Source: Streptomyces coelicoflavus
Lineage (GTDB): Bacteria > Actinomycetota > Actinomycetes > Streptomycetales > Streptomycetaceae
Length of the DNA stretch: 64,000 nt
Assembly: GCF_003112555.1 (NCBI RefSeq)
Contig: NZ_BEWB01000014.1
Span: forward strand, 124,001 to 188,000
Direction of reading: 5' to 3'
In this document: piece by piece, positions 7,457-15,759 of the stretch
Position numbering within the stretch: position 1 is the first letter of the stretch
Layout of the letters: each line of letters opens with the position of its first letter
Program-made: the position numbers and the translations under genes
The notes under the pieces: model-generated
Database searches by the model: none
Told to the model about the DNA's origin: nothing
Seen by the model: only the letters and a program-made list of their open reading frames with translations

Positions 7457-8803
7457 ATGAACGCCCACGACACCGCCCCGGTGCCGCCACCCGGCTGCCC
7501 GGCCCACGGCTCCGGCGCCCGGGTGCCGCTGCACGGGCCGGAGTTCGCCGCCGACCCGCAGGCGTACTACGAGCACCTGCGTCACTACGGGGCCGCGGCC
7601 CCCGTCGAACTCGCCCCGGGGGTCGAGGCGACGCTGGTCACGGACTACGCGGCGGCGCTCCAACTGCTGCAGGACTCCGGAACCTTCCGCAAGGACGCGC
7701 GCCGCTGGCGGGCCTTCAACGAGGGCAGGATCAGCCCGGACAGCCCCGTCGCGCCCCTGCTGGCCTACCGGCCCAACTGCATGTTCGCCGACGGGGCCGA
7801 CCACCTCAGGCTGCGCCAGGCGGTCACCGACAGCATGGCGCGGGTGGACACCCGGCGCCTGAGCCGCAGCACCGAGCAGATCTCGGGCTACCTCATCTCC
7901 CAGTTCGCCACCCGCGGTTCGGCCGACCTGCTCGGGGACTACGCCAAGCAGCTGCCGCTGTTCGTGTTCAACGAGCTCTTCGGCTGCCCCGCCGACATCG
8001 GCGACCGCGTGCTGTTCGGCATCTCCGGCATGTTCGACGGCGTCAACGCCGAGAAGGCCACCGCGGTCCTCTTCCAGGCGGTGGGGGAGCTGGTCGCCCT
8101 CAAGCGGCGCAAGCCCGGCGACGACGTCACCTCCTGGCTGATGCGGCACGAGGCCGGTCTCGACGACGAGGAGATGGTCCACCAGCTCGCCCTGCTCCTC
8201 GGTGCGGGCGCCGAGCCCCTGCGCAACCTCCTCGGCAACACCCTGCACCGGCTGCTCACCCACGAGCGGTACGCCCGTGAGGGCGGTCTGATCGACGAGG
8301 CGCTCGACGACACGCTGTGGGAGAACCCGCCCATGGCCAACTACGCCCCGCACTACCCGGCCGCCGACACCGAACTGGCCGGACAGCAGCTGCGGGCGGG
8401 CGACCTCGTCCTGGTCAGCTTCGCCGCGGCCAACACCGGCCCGGCCCTGTCGGCGTCCCGCCAGGCGGGCAGCAACCGCGCGCACCTCGCCTGGAGCGCG
8501 GGCCCGCACGCCTGCCCGTCCAAGGAACCGGCCCGGCACATCACGGTCACGGCCGTCGAGCACCTGCTCAACGAGCTGCCCGACGTCGAACTCGCGGTGC
8601 CCGAGGACAGCCTGACGTGGCGTCCGGGGCCCTTCAACCGGGCACTGGCCACGCTGCCGGCCCGGTTCACCCCCGTGCGCTCCGCACGGCGTGCCGAACC
8701 GGGGCAGGCCGCGGCGGCCGAGCGGGAGCAGCCGGCGAACACGGCCCGCCCGGCCGAACACAAGGGCATGTGGAGCCAGTTCCTCAACTGGCTCACACGG
8801 TGA
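7457..8803 (+). CDS. Conservon cytochrome P450 lacking ExxR (CYP157-like)
   Basis: A 448-residue P450-like protein placed last in the conservon operon, after GGAG upstream of ATG 7457. The heme loop is WSAGPHAC with the axial Cys at residue 353, so heme binding is likely. The K-helix, which should read ExxR, reads DDTLW at 284-288, and the I-helix reads GAGAEPL (249-255) without the usual acid-Thr pair. From family knowledge, the CYP157 group found in conservons also lacks ExxR. Oxygen activation by the normal route is therefore doubtful; it may serve as a heme sensor or need a partner. The C-terminal 40 residues are an unusual Ala/Glu-rich tail ending MWSQFLNWLTR. Confidence 0.88.
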   Translation: MNAHDTAPVPPPGCPAHGSGARVPLHGPEFAADPQAYYEHLRHYGAAAPVELAPGVEATLVTDYAAALQLLQDSGTFRKDARRWRAFNEGRISPDSPVAPLLAYRPNCMFADGADHLRLRQAVTDSMARVDTRRLSRSTEQISGYLISQFATRGSADLLGDYAKQLPLFVFNELFGCPADIGDRVLFGISGMFDGVNAEKATAVLFQAVGELVALKRRKPGDDVTSWLMRHEAGLDDEEMVHQLALLLGAGAEPLRNLLGNTLHRLLTHERYAREGGLIDEALDDTLWENPPMANYAPHYPAADTELAGQQLRAGDLVLVSFAAANTGPALSASRQAGSNRAHLAWSAGPHACPSKEPARHITVTAVEHLLNELPDVELAVPEDSLTWRPGPFNRALATLPARFTPVRSARRAEPGQAAAAEREQPANTARPAEHKGMWSQFLNWLTR

Positions 8804-8811
8804 TCTGCGCA

Positions 8812-8905
8812 ACACCTCCACAACCCGCCCCATTCGCATGAAGATCGAACGGCACGGGTAGTGAGCAACGCGGTACTCAAGTTGCTTACGAGTCAAAGGA
8901 GGTGT
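8812..8905 (+). promoter_or_regulatory. Candidate anti-SD/SD riboregulatory element
   Basis: ACACCTCC at 8812-8819 is an exact complement of the strong Shine-Dalgarno GGAGGTGT at 8898-8905. Between them, GTGAGCAAC (8861-8869) and GTTGCTTAC (8881-8889) form a 9-bp stem with one G-U pair and an 11-nt loop. A transcript that enters from the P450 gene could thus fold so that the leader-ORF ribosome site is hidden. The sequence pairing is seen; any regulatory role is inference. Confidence 0.4.
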
Positions 8906-8906
8906 C

Positions 8907-9014
8907 GTGGACCACATATCCACGAACGCCGCTTTCCCGGCGCCGGACCCCCTGATACCCGCCCCCCGAGGCGGGTATCACTTTGTGCGGCTCCGACCGG
9001 AGACGGGCCGGTGA
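8907..9014 (+). CDS. Small leader ORF coupled to the prenyltransferase
   Basis: A 35-codon ORF starting with GTG 8907 after AAAGGAGGTGTC, the best ribosome binding site in this part of the window. The peptide begins MDHISTNAAFPAPDP and ends VRLRPETGR; it is Pro-rich and has no Trp or Cys. Its TGA at 9012-9014 overlaps the prenyltransferase GTG at 9011 as GTGA, so the two are translationally coupled. An 11-bp perfect hairpin lies inside it (8953-8980). It could be a regulatory leader peptide, a small partner protein, or a peptide substrate; nothing in the sequence decides. I do not recognise a family. Confidence 0.5.
   Translation: MDHISTNAAFPAPDPLIPAPRGGYHFVRLRPETGR
8953..8980 (+). promoter_or_regulatory. 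Perfect hairpin inside the leader ORF
   Basis: TGATACCCGCC and GGCGGGTATCA form an uninterrupted 11-bp stem with a 6-nt loop, centred on codons 16-25 of the leader ORF and ending 30 nt before the prenyltransferase start. Ribosome position on the small ORF would decide whether it forms. Confidence 0.55.
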
Positions 9015-10138
9015 CCGGCGCCCCGACGGGCACGGACCCGCGGCGCACACCGACGCTCGGTTCCCACACGGGCGGTCAGCTGCGAAGACTCGGGGCGGTC
9101 GCGGGCCTGTGCCGAGCCGACGTCGAGACCTACGCACAGGTCCTGACCGAGTCACTGGGCCCGGCGGCCGAGCGGCCGCTGAGCCTGCCGCCGCCCACCC
9201 GCACCTTCCTGTCCGACGACCACACCCCCGTGGAGTTCTCCCTCTCCTTCCGACCGGACGCGGCACCCTCCGTGCGGGTCCTCGTCGAACCCGGCTGCGG
9301 CGCAGACAGCCTGGCTCACAACGGCCGTGTCGGAATCGAGGCGATCCGGGCCATGGCGCGGCGCTGGCACTTCGCCACCGACGTCCTCGACGAACTCCGG
9401 GACCTGTTCCTGCCGGCCGCTCCGCAGGGCCCCCTCGCCCTGTGGTGCGCGCTGGAGCTGAGGCCCGGTGGGGTACCCAAGGTCAAGGTCTATCTGAACC
9501 CGGCGGCAGGTGGGGAGGAACGTTCCGCCGCGACGGTGCGCGAGGCTCTGCGCCGGCTCGGGTTCCGGCAGGCGTACGACGGTCTGCCCCGGGGCGCCGG
9601 GCATCCGTTCCTCGCCCTGGACCTCGGGGACTGGGCGGAACCCCGGGTGAAGGTGTACGTGCGGCACGAGAACCTCTCGGCCGGCCAGGCCGGGCGCCTG
9701 TCCCGGATGGACTCGGGTCCCGGGCCCGCGGCGGTCGAGGGGTTCTTCCGCACGGCCGCGGGTCTCGGCCCCGACGCGACGGGGCTCGGCGGGAGGCCCG
9801 GCCTGTCCTGCCACTCCTTCACCGACACCAGTACCGCACGGCCGAGCGGATTCACCCTGCACATCCCGGTCAGGGACTACGTCCGGCACGACGGGGAGGC
9901 CCTGGCCCGGGCGTCGAAAGTCCTGCGCCACCACGGCATGGACGCCTCCGTGCTCGACCGCGCCCTGGCGGCCCTCACCGAGCGGCGGCCCGAGGACGGG
10001 GTGGGCCTGATCGCCTACCTGGCCCTGGCACACCAGCGGGACCAGGCCCCGCGGGTCACGGCGTACCTCTCCTCGGAGGCGTACGCGGTCCGGCCGCCGG
10101 TCGTGGAGACCGTCCGCCGAGCGGTGCCGGTGTCCTGA
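9011..10138 (+). CDS. ABBA-fold indole/tryptophan prenyltransferase (DMATS type)
   Basis: A 375-residue aromatic prenyltransferase. The repeated strand signatures typical of ABBA/DMATS enzymes are visible: PVEFSLSF, PSVRVLVEP, PKVKVYLNP, PRVKVYVRH and PRVTAYLSS, which line the barrel and bind the prenyl diphosphate. Such enzymes move a dimethylallyl group from DMAPP to tryptophan or an indole without an NDxxD motif. GTG 9011 was chosen because it overlaps the leader ORF stop; an upstream GTG at 8861 keeps the frame open but has no ribosome site and would break the length norm. The next gene, convergent, is an FMO; I recall the S. coelicolor pair SCO7467/SCO7468 making prenylated indole products. 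Confidence 0.85.
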   Translation: MTGAPTGTDPRRTPTLGSHTGGQLRRLGAVAGLCRADVETYAQVLTESLGPAAERPLSLPPPTRTFLSDDHTPVEFSLSFRPDAAPSVRVLVEPGCGADSLAHNGRVGIEAIRAMARRWHFATDVLDELRDLFLPAAPQGPLALWCALELRPGGVPKVKVYLNPAAGGEERSAATVREALRRLGFRQAYDGLPRGAGHPFLALDLGDWAEPRVKVYVRHENLSAGQAGRLSRMDSGPGPAAVEGFFRTAAGLGPDATGLGGRPGLSCHSFTDTSTARPSGFTLHIPVRDYVRHDGEALARASKVLRHHGMDASVLDRALAALTERRPEDGVGLIAYLALAHQRDQAPRVTAYLSSEAYAVRPPVVETVRRAVPVS

Positions 10139-10159
10139 CCGGACCGTCCGCACCCGACG

Positions 10160-10188
10160 GGGCTCCCGGTGCGATCCGCCGGGAGCCC
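10160..10188. terminator. Bidirectional terminator
   Basis: GGGCTCCCGG and CCGGGAGCCC form a perfect 10-bp stem with a 9-nt loop between the convergent prenyltransferase and FMO genes. Confidence 0.75.
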
Positions 10189-10247
10189 ACGTCGTGGACC
10201 CGGCCGGGCGCCGTCGCGGACGTGCGCGGCGACGCCGGGCGGGGCAC

Positions 10248-11546
10248 TCACACGGGCAGCGACTCCCGGAACCCGGCCAGGTACGGGCCCACGTCGACCT
10301 GGATCGAGGCCCCTTCGGTCCGGCCGTAGCGCTGGACGATGCCGGTGAGGTACGTGCCGACCTCCTCGCGCATCTCCTCGGCCGCCGGCAGTGCCGCGGC
10401 GCCGTCGATCAGGCGGGCCACCCACTCCGCTTGGGCCTCCACGAGACGGGTGATCGCGCCCACGGGGCGCACCAGCCCGACGAAGTACAGACCGGGCCGG
10501 TCCGCCGGGACGACCCGCCGGTACAGCTCGACCGAGCCGTCCGCCGCCACCGGGCAGCCGGCCGGCAGGAACGGGAAGGTCATGTGGAAGCCGGTGCAGT
10601 AGACGACCGCGTCGGCGGGCTCGGAACTGCCGTCCGTGAACACGACCCGGTCGCCGTCGAACGAGGCGATCGCGGGCTTCGGCGTCACCGCGCCGTGCCG
10701 GATCCGGCTGAGGATCTCGTCCGAGAGGGTCGTCGCGGAGGAGAAGACCGGGTGGTCGGGCTCGGGAAGGCCGTAGTCCGACAGCCTGCCGCGCGCCACC
10801 AGCAGGGCCTGCTCGACCCACTTGCGCCGTTCCGCGAAGGACATCTCGTTCCACCAGGGAGCCTCGGCGATCTCGTCGACCGACATCCCGAACAGCTGCT
10901 TGGGCACGATGTGCAGCCCCCGGCGCACCGACAGCAGGGTCCGCTCCGCGTGCCGGGAGAGGTCCGCCGCGATGTCCACCGCGGAGGCGCCGAGGCCCAC
11001 CACGACGACGCGCCGGCCGGCGAAGTCGCCGCCGTCGCGGTAGTCCAGGGAGTGAAGAATCGTTCCGGCGAAGGAGTCGGCACCGGCCGGCAGGGGGTCG
11101 GGCAGGGCCGGATCGGTGTGGTGCCCCGAGGCGACGACCACCTGCTCGAACCGGCGCGAGGTCTGCGCGCCGTCCGCGCCCCGGCTGACGACGGTCCACA
11201 GGCCGTCGGCGTCCTGACGGACGGAGAGCACCTCGGTCCGCAGCTCGACGTGGCCGAGCAGGCCCGCCCACTCGGCGAAGGACCGCAGGTAGGCGGCGAC
11301 CTGGCTGTGCCGGGGGTAGAGCGGGTACGACTCCGGCATCGGGAAGTCCGCGTATCCGGTCAGCTGCTTGGCGGTGTTCAGGTGCAGGGTCCGGTAGCCC
11401 GGACCGCGCTCGCCGGCCCCCGGCTGACGCCAGATCCCGCCGACGTCGGGTGCCTTCTCCAGGCAGACGAAGGAGATGCCGCGCTCCTTCAGGGCATGGC
11501 CCATCGCCAGGCCCGACAGGCCTGCACCGATCACACACACACGCAC
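10248..11546 (-). CDS. Flavin-containing monooxygenase (FMO type)
   Basis: A 432-residue class B flavin monooxygenase. FAD site GAGLSGLA near residue 8, EKAPDVGGIWR next, a second Rossmann motif VVGLGASAVDIA for NADPH, and a CTGFHMTFPF region close to the C-terminus. GTG 11546 follows GGGGGACGTCCC. It should oxidise a soft nucleophile such as an amine, sulfur or oxime nitrogen with NADPH and O2. It converges on the prenyltransferase gene, and by analogy with the S. coelicolor neighbours (from memory) may act on the prenylated tryptophan to give an indole acetaldoxime or nitrile product. The substrate is inferred. Confidence 0.85.
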   Translation of the reverse strand: MRVCVIGAGLSGLAMGHALKERGISFVCLEKAPDVGGIWRQPGAGERGPGYRTLHLNTAKQLTGYADFPMPESYPLYPRHSQVAAYLRSFAEWAGLLGHVELRTEVLSVRQDADGLWTVVSRGADGAQTSRRFEQVVVASGHHTDPALPDPLPAGADSFAGTILHSLDYRDGGDFAGRRVVVVGLGASAVDIAADLSRHAERTLLSVRRGLHIVPKQLFGMSVDEIAEAPWWNEMSFAERRKWVEQALLVARGRLSDYGLPEPDHPVFSSATTLSDEILSRIRHGAVTPKPAIASFDGDRVVFTDGSSEPADAVVYCTGFHMTFPFLPAGCPVAADGSVELYRRVVPADRPGLYFVGLVRPVGAITRLVEAQAEWVARLIDGAAALPAAEEMREEVGTYLTGIVQRYGRTEGASIQVDVGPYLAGFRESLPV

Positions 11547-11657
11547 GGGACGTCCCCCCAGGATGTACTCAACCTCCCCCGATCATGCACTTACTGCCCA
11601 TCCGTATCTCCACGCACACCAGAACGACCGGGGAACGGGCGTGTCGGTGGTCACGTT

Positions 11658-13004
11658 TCACGCGCCCCGCAGGTCCCGCACCCGGCGGATCTTGCCGAGC
11701 GAGCGCTCCAGCGTCTCCGGCTCGACGACCTCCACCTCGACGGTGACCCCCACACCGTCCTTGACGCCCTGGGCGATCGCCCGTGCGGCGGCCTCGCGCC
11801 GCTCGGGACCGGCGTCGGGGCGGGCCTCGACCCGTACGGTCATGTGGTCCATGCGGCCGCGTTCGGTGAGCCGGATCTGGAAGTGCGGGGCGACGCCGGG
11901 TGTGCGCAGCACGATCTCCTCGACCTGGGTCGGGAAGACGTTCACCCCGCGCAGGATGATCATGTCGTCGCAGCGGCCGGTGACCTTCCGCATCCGCCGG
12001 AAGGCGGGACGCGCGGTGCCGGGCAGCAACCGGGTCAGGTCGCGCGTGCGGTACCGGATCACCGGGAGCGCCTCCTTGGTGAGGGAGGTGAAGACGACCT
12101 CGCCCTCCTCGCCCTCGGGCAGCACCGCGTCCGTGAGCGGGTCCACCACCTCGGGGTAGAAGTGGTCCTCCCAGATGTGCAGTCCGTCCTTGGTCTCGAC
12201 GCACTCCTGCGCCACGCCGGGGCCGATCACCTCGGACAGGCCGTAGATGTCGACGGCGTGGATGTCCATGCGCTCCTCGATCTCGCGCCGCATCTCCTCG
12301 GTCCACGGCTCCGCGCCGAAGATGCCGACCCTGAGGGAACTGCCGCGCGGATCGATGCCCTGGCGCTCGAACTCGTCGAGCAGCGTGAGCATGTAGGAGG
12401 GGGTGACCATGATGATCTCGGGGCGGAAGTCCTGGATGATCTGGACCTGACGTGCCGTCATGCCGCCGGACGCCGGGATCACCGTGCAGCCGGCGCGCTC
12501 CGCGCCGTAGTGGGCGCCGAGTCCGCCGGTGAACAGGCCGTAGCCGTAGGAGATGTGCACCTTGTGGCCCGGGCGGCCGCCGGCGGCGCGGATCGAACGG
12601 GCTGTGACGTCCGCCCACATGGACAGGTCGTTCTCGGTGTAACCGACCACGGTGGCACGGCCGGTGGTGCCGCTGGAGGCGTGCACGCGCCGCACGTCGG
12701 ACATCGGGACCGCGAACATGCCGAAGGGGTAGGTGTCCCGCAGGTCCGCCTTGGTGGTGAAGGGGAACCTGGACAGGTCCGCCAGGCTGCGGCAGTCCTC
12801 GGGCGTCACCCCGGCGGCGTCGAACTTCTTGCGGTACAGCTCCACGTTGTCGTAGGCGTGCCGCAGGGTCGCGCGCAGGCGGTCGAGCTGGAGTTCGCGG
12901 AGCTGCTCGCGGGAGAGCCGCTCGGCGTCGTCGAGCAGGTCGTGGGGGAGGGGCTCGCCCGGTCGGGGTGCCGGGGCCGCCCCGGTCGTCGGCTCGCTGC
13001 TCAT
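11658..13004 (-). CDS. paaK: Phenylacetate-CoA ligase
   Basis: A 448-residue ANL-superfamily adenylate-forming enzyme. The AMP-binding segment HASSGTTGRATVVGYT and the acid-rich YGLSEVIGPG and DMIILRGVNVFPTQVEE parts are those of PaaK. It converts phenylacetate, ATP and CoA to phenylacetyl-CoA, the first step of aerobic phenylacetate breakdown. ATG 13004 follows GAAGGAGTCGCG and overlaps the paaI stop as ATGA, so paaI and paaK are a two-gene unit, divergent from paaABCDE. The dialect of the ligase (residues around the aryl pocket) is consistent with PaaK rather than benzoate ligases. Confidence 0.94.
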   Translation of the reverse strand: MSSEPTTGAAPAPRPGEPLPHDLLDDAERLSREQLRELQLDRLRATLRHAYDNVELYRKKFDAAGVTPEDCRSLADLSRFPFTTKADLRDTYPFGMFAVPMSDVRRVHASSGTTGRATVVGYTENDLSMWADVTARSIRAAGGRPGHKVHISYGYGLFTGGLGAHYGAERAGCTVIPASGGMTARQVQIIQDFRPEIIMVTPSYMLTLLDEFERQGIDPRGSSLRVGIFGAEPWTEEMRREIEERMDIHAVDIYGLSEVIGPGVAQECVETKDGLHIWEDHFYPEVVDPLTDAVLPEGEEGEVVFTSLTKEALPVIRYRTRDLTRLLPGTARPAFRRMRKVTGRCDDMIILRGVNVFPTQVEEIVLRTPGVAPHFQIRLTERGRMDHMTVRVEARPDAGPERREAAARAIAQGVKDGVGVTVEVEVVEPETLERSLGKIRRVRDLRGA

Positions 13005-13462
13005 CGCGACTCCTTCGTCGTCGTGCCCGGCGTCTCGCGCGCCGTGTCCTCCCGGGCGCTGCGGCTGCGGCCGCGGAACTCCGCGATCAGCTCGTCGCCG
13101 CGCCGCACGCTCACGTCGTAGATGCCGCTGCGTCCGAACCGGGCACGCTCCTCGGCGCGGGCGACCAGCACGTCGCCCTCGCGGGCCGGGGCGACGAAGA
13201 CGATGTCGGCGCCGGCCGCGACCGTGACCGGTCCGTGGCTGTTGCAGGCGCAGGCGAACGCGGTGTCGGCGAGCAGGAAGAGGAAGCCGCCGTGGGCGAT
13301 CCGGTGTCCGTTGACCATCGCCGGGGTCACGGTCATCCTGACGACAGCGGTTCCCGCGCCGTGCTCGACCAGTTCGATGCCCAGTCCCCGTGACGCCTCG
13401 TCCGCGGCGAACATCACCTCCGTGGGCGTCCGCTCAGTGGTCTGCGACACCGTACCCACCAC
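13001..13462 (-). CDS. paaI: Hydroxyphenylacetyl-CoA thioesterase PaaI
   Basis: A 153-residue hot-dog fold thioesterase with the PaaI signature NGHRIAHGGFLFLLADTAFA; the conserved HGG and downstream Asp form the active site at the dimer interface. PaaI releases CoA from dead-end ring-hydroxylated CoA esters when the pathway stalls. The start is GTG 13462, with GGGAG 5 nt upstream; an adjacent GTG at 13459 would do equally well. The operator copy at 13474-13487 lies immediately upstream of the ribosome site. Confidence 0.92.
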   Translation of the reverse strand: MVGTVSQTTERTPTEVMFAADEASRGLGIELVEHGAGTAVVRMTVTPAMVNGHRIAHGGFLFLLADTAFACACNSHGPVTVAAGADIVFVAPAREGDVLVARAEERARFGRSGIYDVSVRRGDELIAEFRGRSRSAREDTARETPGTTTKESR

Positions 13463-13473
13463 CCATTCTCCCG

Positions 13474-13487
13474 ACCGACCATTCGGT
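13474..13487. promoter_or_regulatory. PaaR-like operator, paaI side
   Basis: ACCGACCATTCGGT. It shares the word CGAATGGTCGGT (reverse strand here) with the site at 13594-13611. The two copies face opposite ways and stand 12 and 17 bp before the paaI and paaA starts. The form fits a TetR-type repressor such as PaaR, which responds to phenylacetyl-CoA in other actinobacteria; the regulator gene itself is not in the window. Confidence 0.65.
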
Positions 13488-13593
13488 TAGCTCGCGGCAA
13501 GGTCAAGTAATCCAGCCGTGCGGCGGCGCTGTCAAGAGTGTGACCGGCGTGCGTCCGGCTCTTGCCCGGCGGACGGAAACACGTCACACTGGT

Positions 13594-13611
13594 ACCGAAC
13601 GAATGGTCGGT
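13594..13611. promoter_or_regulatory. PaaR-like operator, paaA side
   Basis: ACCGAACGAATGGTCGGT, an imperfect palindrome with ACCGA/TCGGT ends and the same CGAATGGTCGGT core as the paaI-side site. It overlaps the region where the paaABCDE transcript should begin. Confidence 0.65.
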
Positions 13612-13627
13612 TGGGAAGCTGGTGACG

Positions 13628-14614
13628 ATGACCACGACACACGCCGCCGAGGCGCCGCCCCCGGACGCGCCGGACGGGCTCCAGGAGCACTTCGACGCGA
13701 CGATCGCGCGCGACCAGCGGGTCGAGCCGCGGGACTGGATGCCCGACGGCTACCGCAGGACACTGGTCCGGCAGATCGCCCAGCACGCGCACTCGGAGAT
13801 CATCGGCATGCAGCCCGAGGGCGAGTGGATCACCCGGGCACCGTCGCTGCGGCGCAAGGCGATCCTCTTCGCCAAGGTCCAGGACGAGGCCGGCCACGGC
13901 CTGTACCTGTACTCGGCGGCCGAGACCCTCGGCGCGGACCGCGAGGACCTCACCCGGCGGCTGATCGAGGGCCGCCAGAAGTACTCGTCGATCTTCAACT
14001 ACCCGACCCTGAGCTTCGCGGACGTCGGTGTGATCGGCTGGTTCGTGGACGGCGCCGCGATCTGCAACCAGGTGCCGCTGTGCCGCAGCTCGTACGGGCC
14101 CTACGCGCGCGCGATGGTGCGCATCTGCAAGGAGGAGTCCTTCCACCAGCGGCAGGGCTACGAGCTGCTGATGACGATGATGCGCGGCACCGACGCCCAG
14201 CGCGAGATGGTCCAGGACGCGGTGAACCGCTGGTGGTGGCCGTCCCTGATGATGTTCGGCCCGCCCGACGACGCCTCGCCCAACTCGGCGCGCTCCATGG
14301 CCTGGAAGATCAAGCGGCACAGCAACGACGAACTGCGCCGCCGCTTCGTCGACATGACCGTCCCGCAGGCCGAGAAGCTCGGCGTCACCCTGCCCGACCC
14401 GGAGCTGCGCTGGAACGAGGAGAGCGGGCACCACGACTTCGGCACCCCCGACTGGGACGAGCTGATGCGCGTCATCAAGGGCGACGGCCCCTGCAACGAC
14501 CGGCGGATGGAGCGGCGGCGCACCGCCCACGAGGAGGGCGCCTGGGTGCGCGAGGCGGCCACCGCCCACGCCGCCAAGCAGGCCGCCCGCACGGAGAAGG
14601 GAGCGGCGGCATGA
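13628..14614 (+). CDS. paaA: Phenylacetyl-CoA epoxidase catalytic subunit PaaA
   Basis: A 328-residue ferritin-like di-iron oxygenase subunit. Iron ligands are seen in QDEAGHGLY and CKEESFHQRQG (two ExxH motifs) with matching Glu residues in other helices. With PaaBCE it makes the 1,2-epoxide of phenylacetyl-CoA. ATG 13628 was chosen; GTG 13622, closer to GGGAAG, is an alternative that adds two residues. It is the first gene of paaABCDE, in which each gene overlaps or nearly touches the next; its stop overlaps paaB as ATGA. Confidence 0.95.
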   Translation: MTTTHAAEAPPPDAPDGLQEHFDATIARDQRVEPRDWMPDGYRRTLVRQIAQHAHSEIIGMQPEGEWITRAPSLRRKAILFAKVQDEAGHGLYLYSAAETLGADREDLTRRLIEGRQKYSSIFNYPTLSFADVGVIGWFVDGAAICNQVPLCRSSYGPYARAMVRICKEESFHQRQGYELLMTMMRGTDAQREMVQDAVNRWWWPSLMMFGPPDDASPNSARSMAWKIKRHSNDELRRRFVDMTVPQAEKLGVTLPDPELRWNEESGHHDFGTPDWDELMRVIKGDGPCNDRRMERRRTAHEEGAWVREAATAHAAKQAARTEKGAAA

Positions 14615-14922
14615 GCGCCGACAAGCCCCAGCACCACGAGAAGCAGGGCTGGCCGCTGTACGAGGTCTTCGTGCGCGGCAAGCGCGGACTCAACCACGTC
14701 CACGTCGGCTCGCTGCACGCCGCCGACGACGCCATGGCCCTCACCCACGCCCGCGACCTCTACACCCGGCGCAACGAGGGCGTGAGCATCTGGGTGGTGC
14801 GCTCCGAGCACATCGCCGCCTCCACCCGCGACGAGAAGGACCCCTTCTTCGCCCCCAGCGCCGACAAGGTCTACCGCCACCCGACCTTCTACGACATCCC
14901 CGACGACGTCCCCCACATCTAG
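14611..14922 (+). CDS. paaB: Phenylacetyl-CoA epoxidase subunit PaaB
   Basis: A 103-residue small subunit with the PaaB signature WPLYEVFVRGKRGLNHVHVG followed by DDAMALTHARDLYTRR. It bridges PaaAC dimers in the epoxidase complex and is needed for stability or electron transfer. The ATG overlaps the paaA stop by 4 nt. The frame is longer upstream, but family length and coupling fix this start. Confidence 0.94.
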   Translation: MSADKPQHHEKQGWPLYEVFVRGKRGLNHVHVGSLHAADDAMALTHARDLYTRRNEGVSIWVVRSEHIAASTRDEKDPFFAPSADKVYRHPTFYDIPDDVPHI

Positions 14923-14931
14923 GAGCAGGGC

Positions 14932-15759
14932 ATGAGTGACGACCACGTCTACCTCACCCTGGCCGAGGGACACGAGGACGACACCCGCTGGGCCTACGGC
15001 ACCGGCTTCGAGGACCCGCTGCACGGCGTCGACACCACCGTCCCCGAGGGCGTCGACGCCGAAGCGCTGGCCGCCGAGTGCGTGGCGCTCGCCGACGACG
15101 CCCTGGTGAGCGCACAGCGGCTCGCCGAGTGGGTCACGCGCGCCCCGGAGCTGGAGGAGGAGGTGGCGCTGGCCAACATCGGCCTCGACCTGCTCGGCCA
15201 GGCCCGCCTGCTCTACTCCCGCGCGGGCCAGGCCGACGGCACCGGCCGCGACGAGGACGCCTACGCCTACTTCCGGGACGCCGAGGACTTCCGCAACGTG
15301 CGGCTGGCCGAACTCCCCGGCGGCGACTTCGCGTTCGCGGTCGTACGGCTGCTGGTGCTCTCCAGCTGGCGGCTGGCCCACTTCCGGCGCCTCGAGGCGC
15401 ACCCCGACCCGGTGCTCGCGGCGGTCGCCGCCAAGGGCGTCAAGGAGCTGACCTACCACCGGCAGTACGCCGCCGAGTGGTGCGTGCGCCTGGGCGACGG
15501 CACCGACGAGTCGCACCGCCGGATGCGCGCCGCACTGGACGAGGCCGCCCCGTACCTGGGCGAGCTGCACACGGCGTACGACGTGCGGGACGAGGTTGCC
15601 GAGGACCTGCGCCAGGTCACCGAGGCCGCCGGGCTGACCCTGCCGGTCCACCGCCCGCTGCCCGGATCGGGCCGCGCCGGCGAGCACACCGAGCACCTGG
15701 CGCCGCTCCTCACCGAGCTCCAGGGCGTCGCCCGCGCCCACCCGGGGGCGACATGGTGA
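14932..15759 (+). CDS. paaC: Phenylacetyl-CoA epoxidase subunit PaaC
   Basis: A 275-residue ferritin-like subunit, structurally related to PaaA but lacking a full set of metal ligands. Typical pieces are NIGLDLLGQARLLYSRAG, FRNVRLAELPGGDFAF and ELTYHRQYAAEWCVRLGDG. It forms the stable core with PaaA. ATG 14932 follows AGGAGCAGGGC, and the end overlaps the paaD start. The Asp/Glu-rich first 50 residues are normal for Streptomyces members. Confidence 0.94.
   Translation: MSDDHVYLTLAEGHEDDTRWAYGTGFEDPLHGVDTTVPEGVDAEALAAECVALADDALVSAQRLAEWVTRAPELEEEVALANIGLDLLGQARLLYSRAGQADGTGRDEDAYAYFRDAEDFRNVRLAELPGGDFAFAVVRLLVLSSWRLAHFRRLEAHPDPVLAAVAAKGVKELTYHRQYAAEWCVRLGDGTDESHRRMRAALDEAAPYLGELHTAYDVRDEVAEDLRQVTEAAGLTLPVHRPLPGSGRAGEHTEHLAPLLTELQGVARAHPGATW

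Noticed and set aside
8861..9010. GTG 8861 as start of the prenyltransferase
   Set aside because: No ribosome site, the extra 50 residues look non-native, and the region contains the coupled 35-codon ORF and two hairpins.
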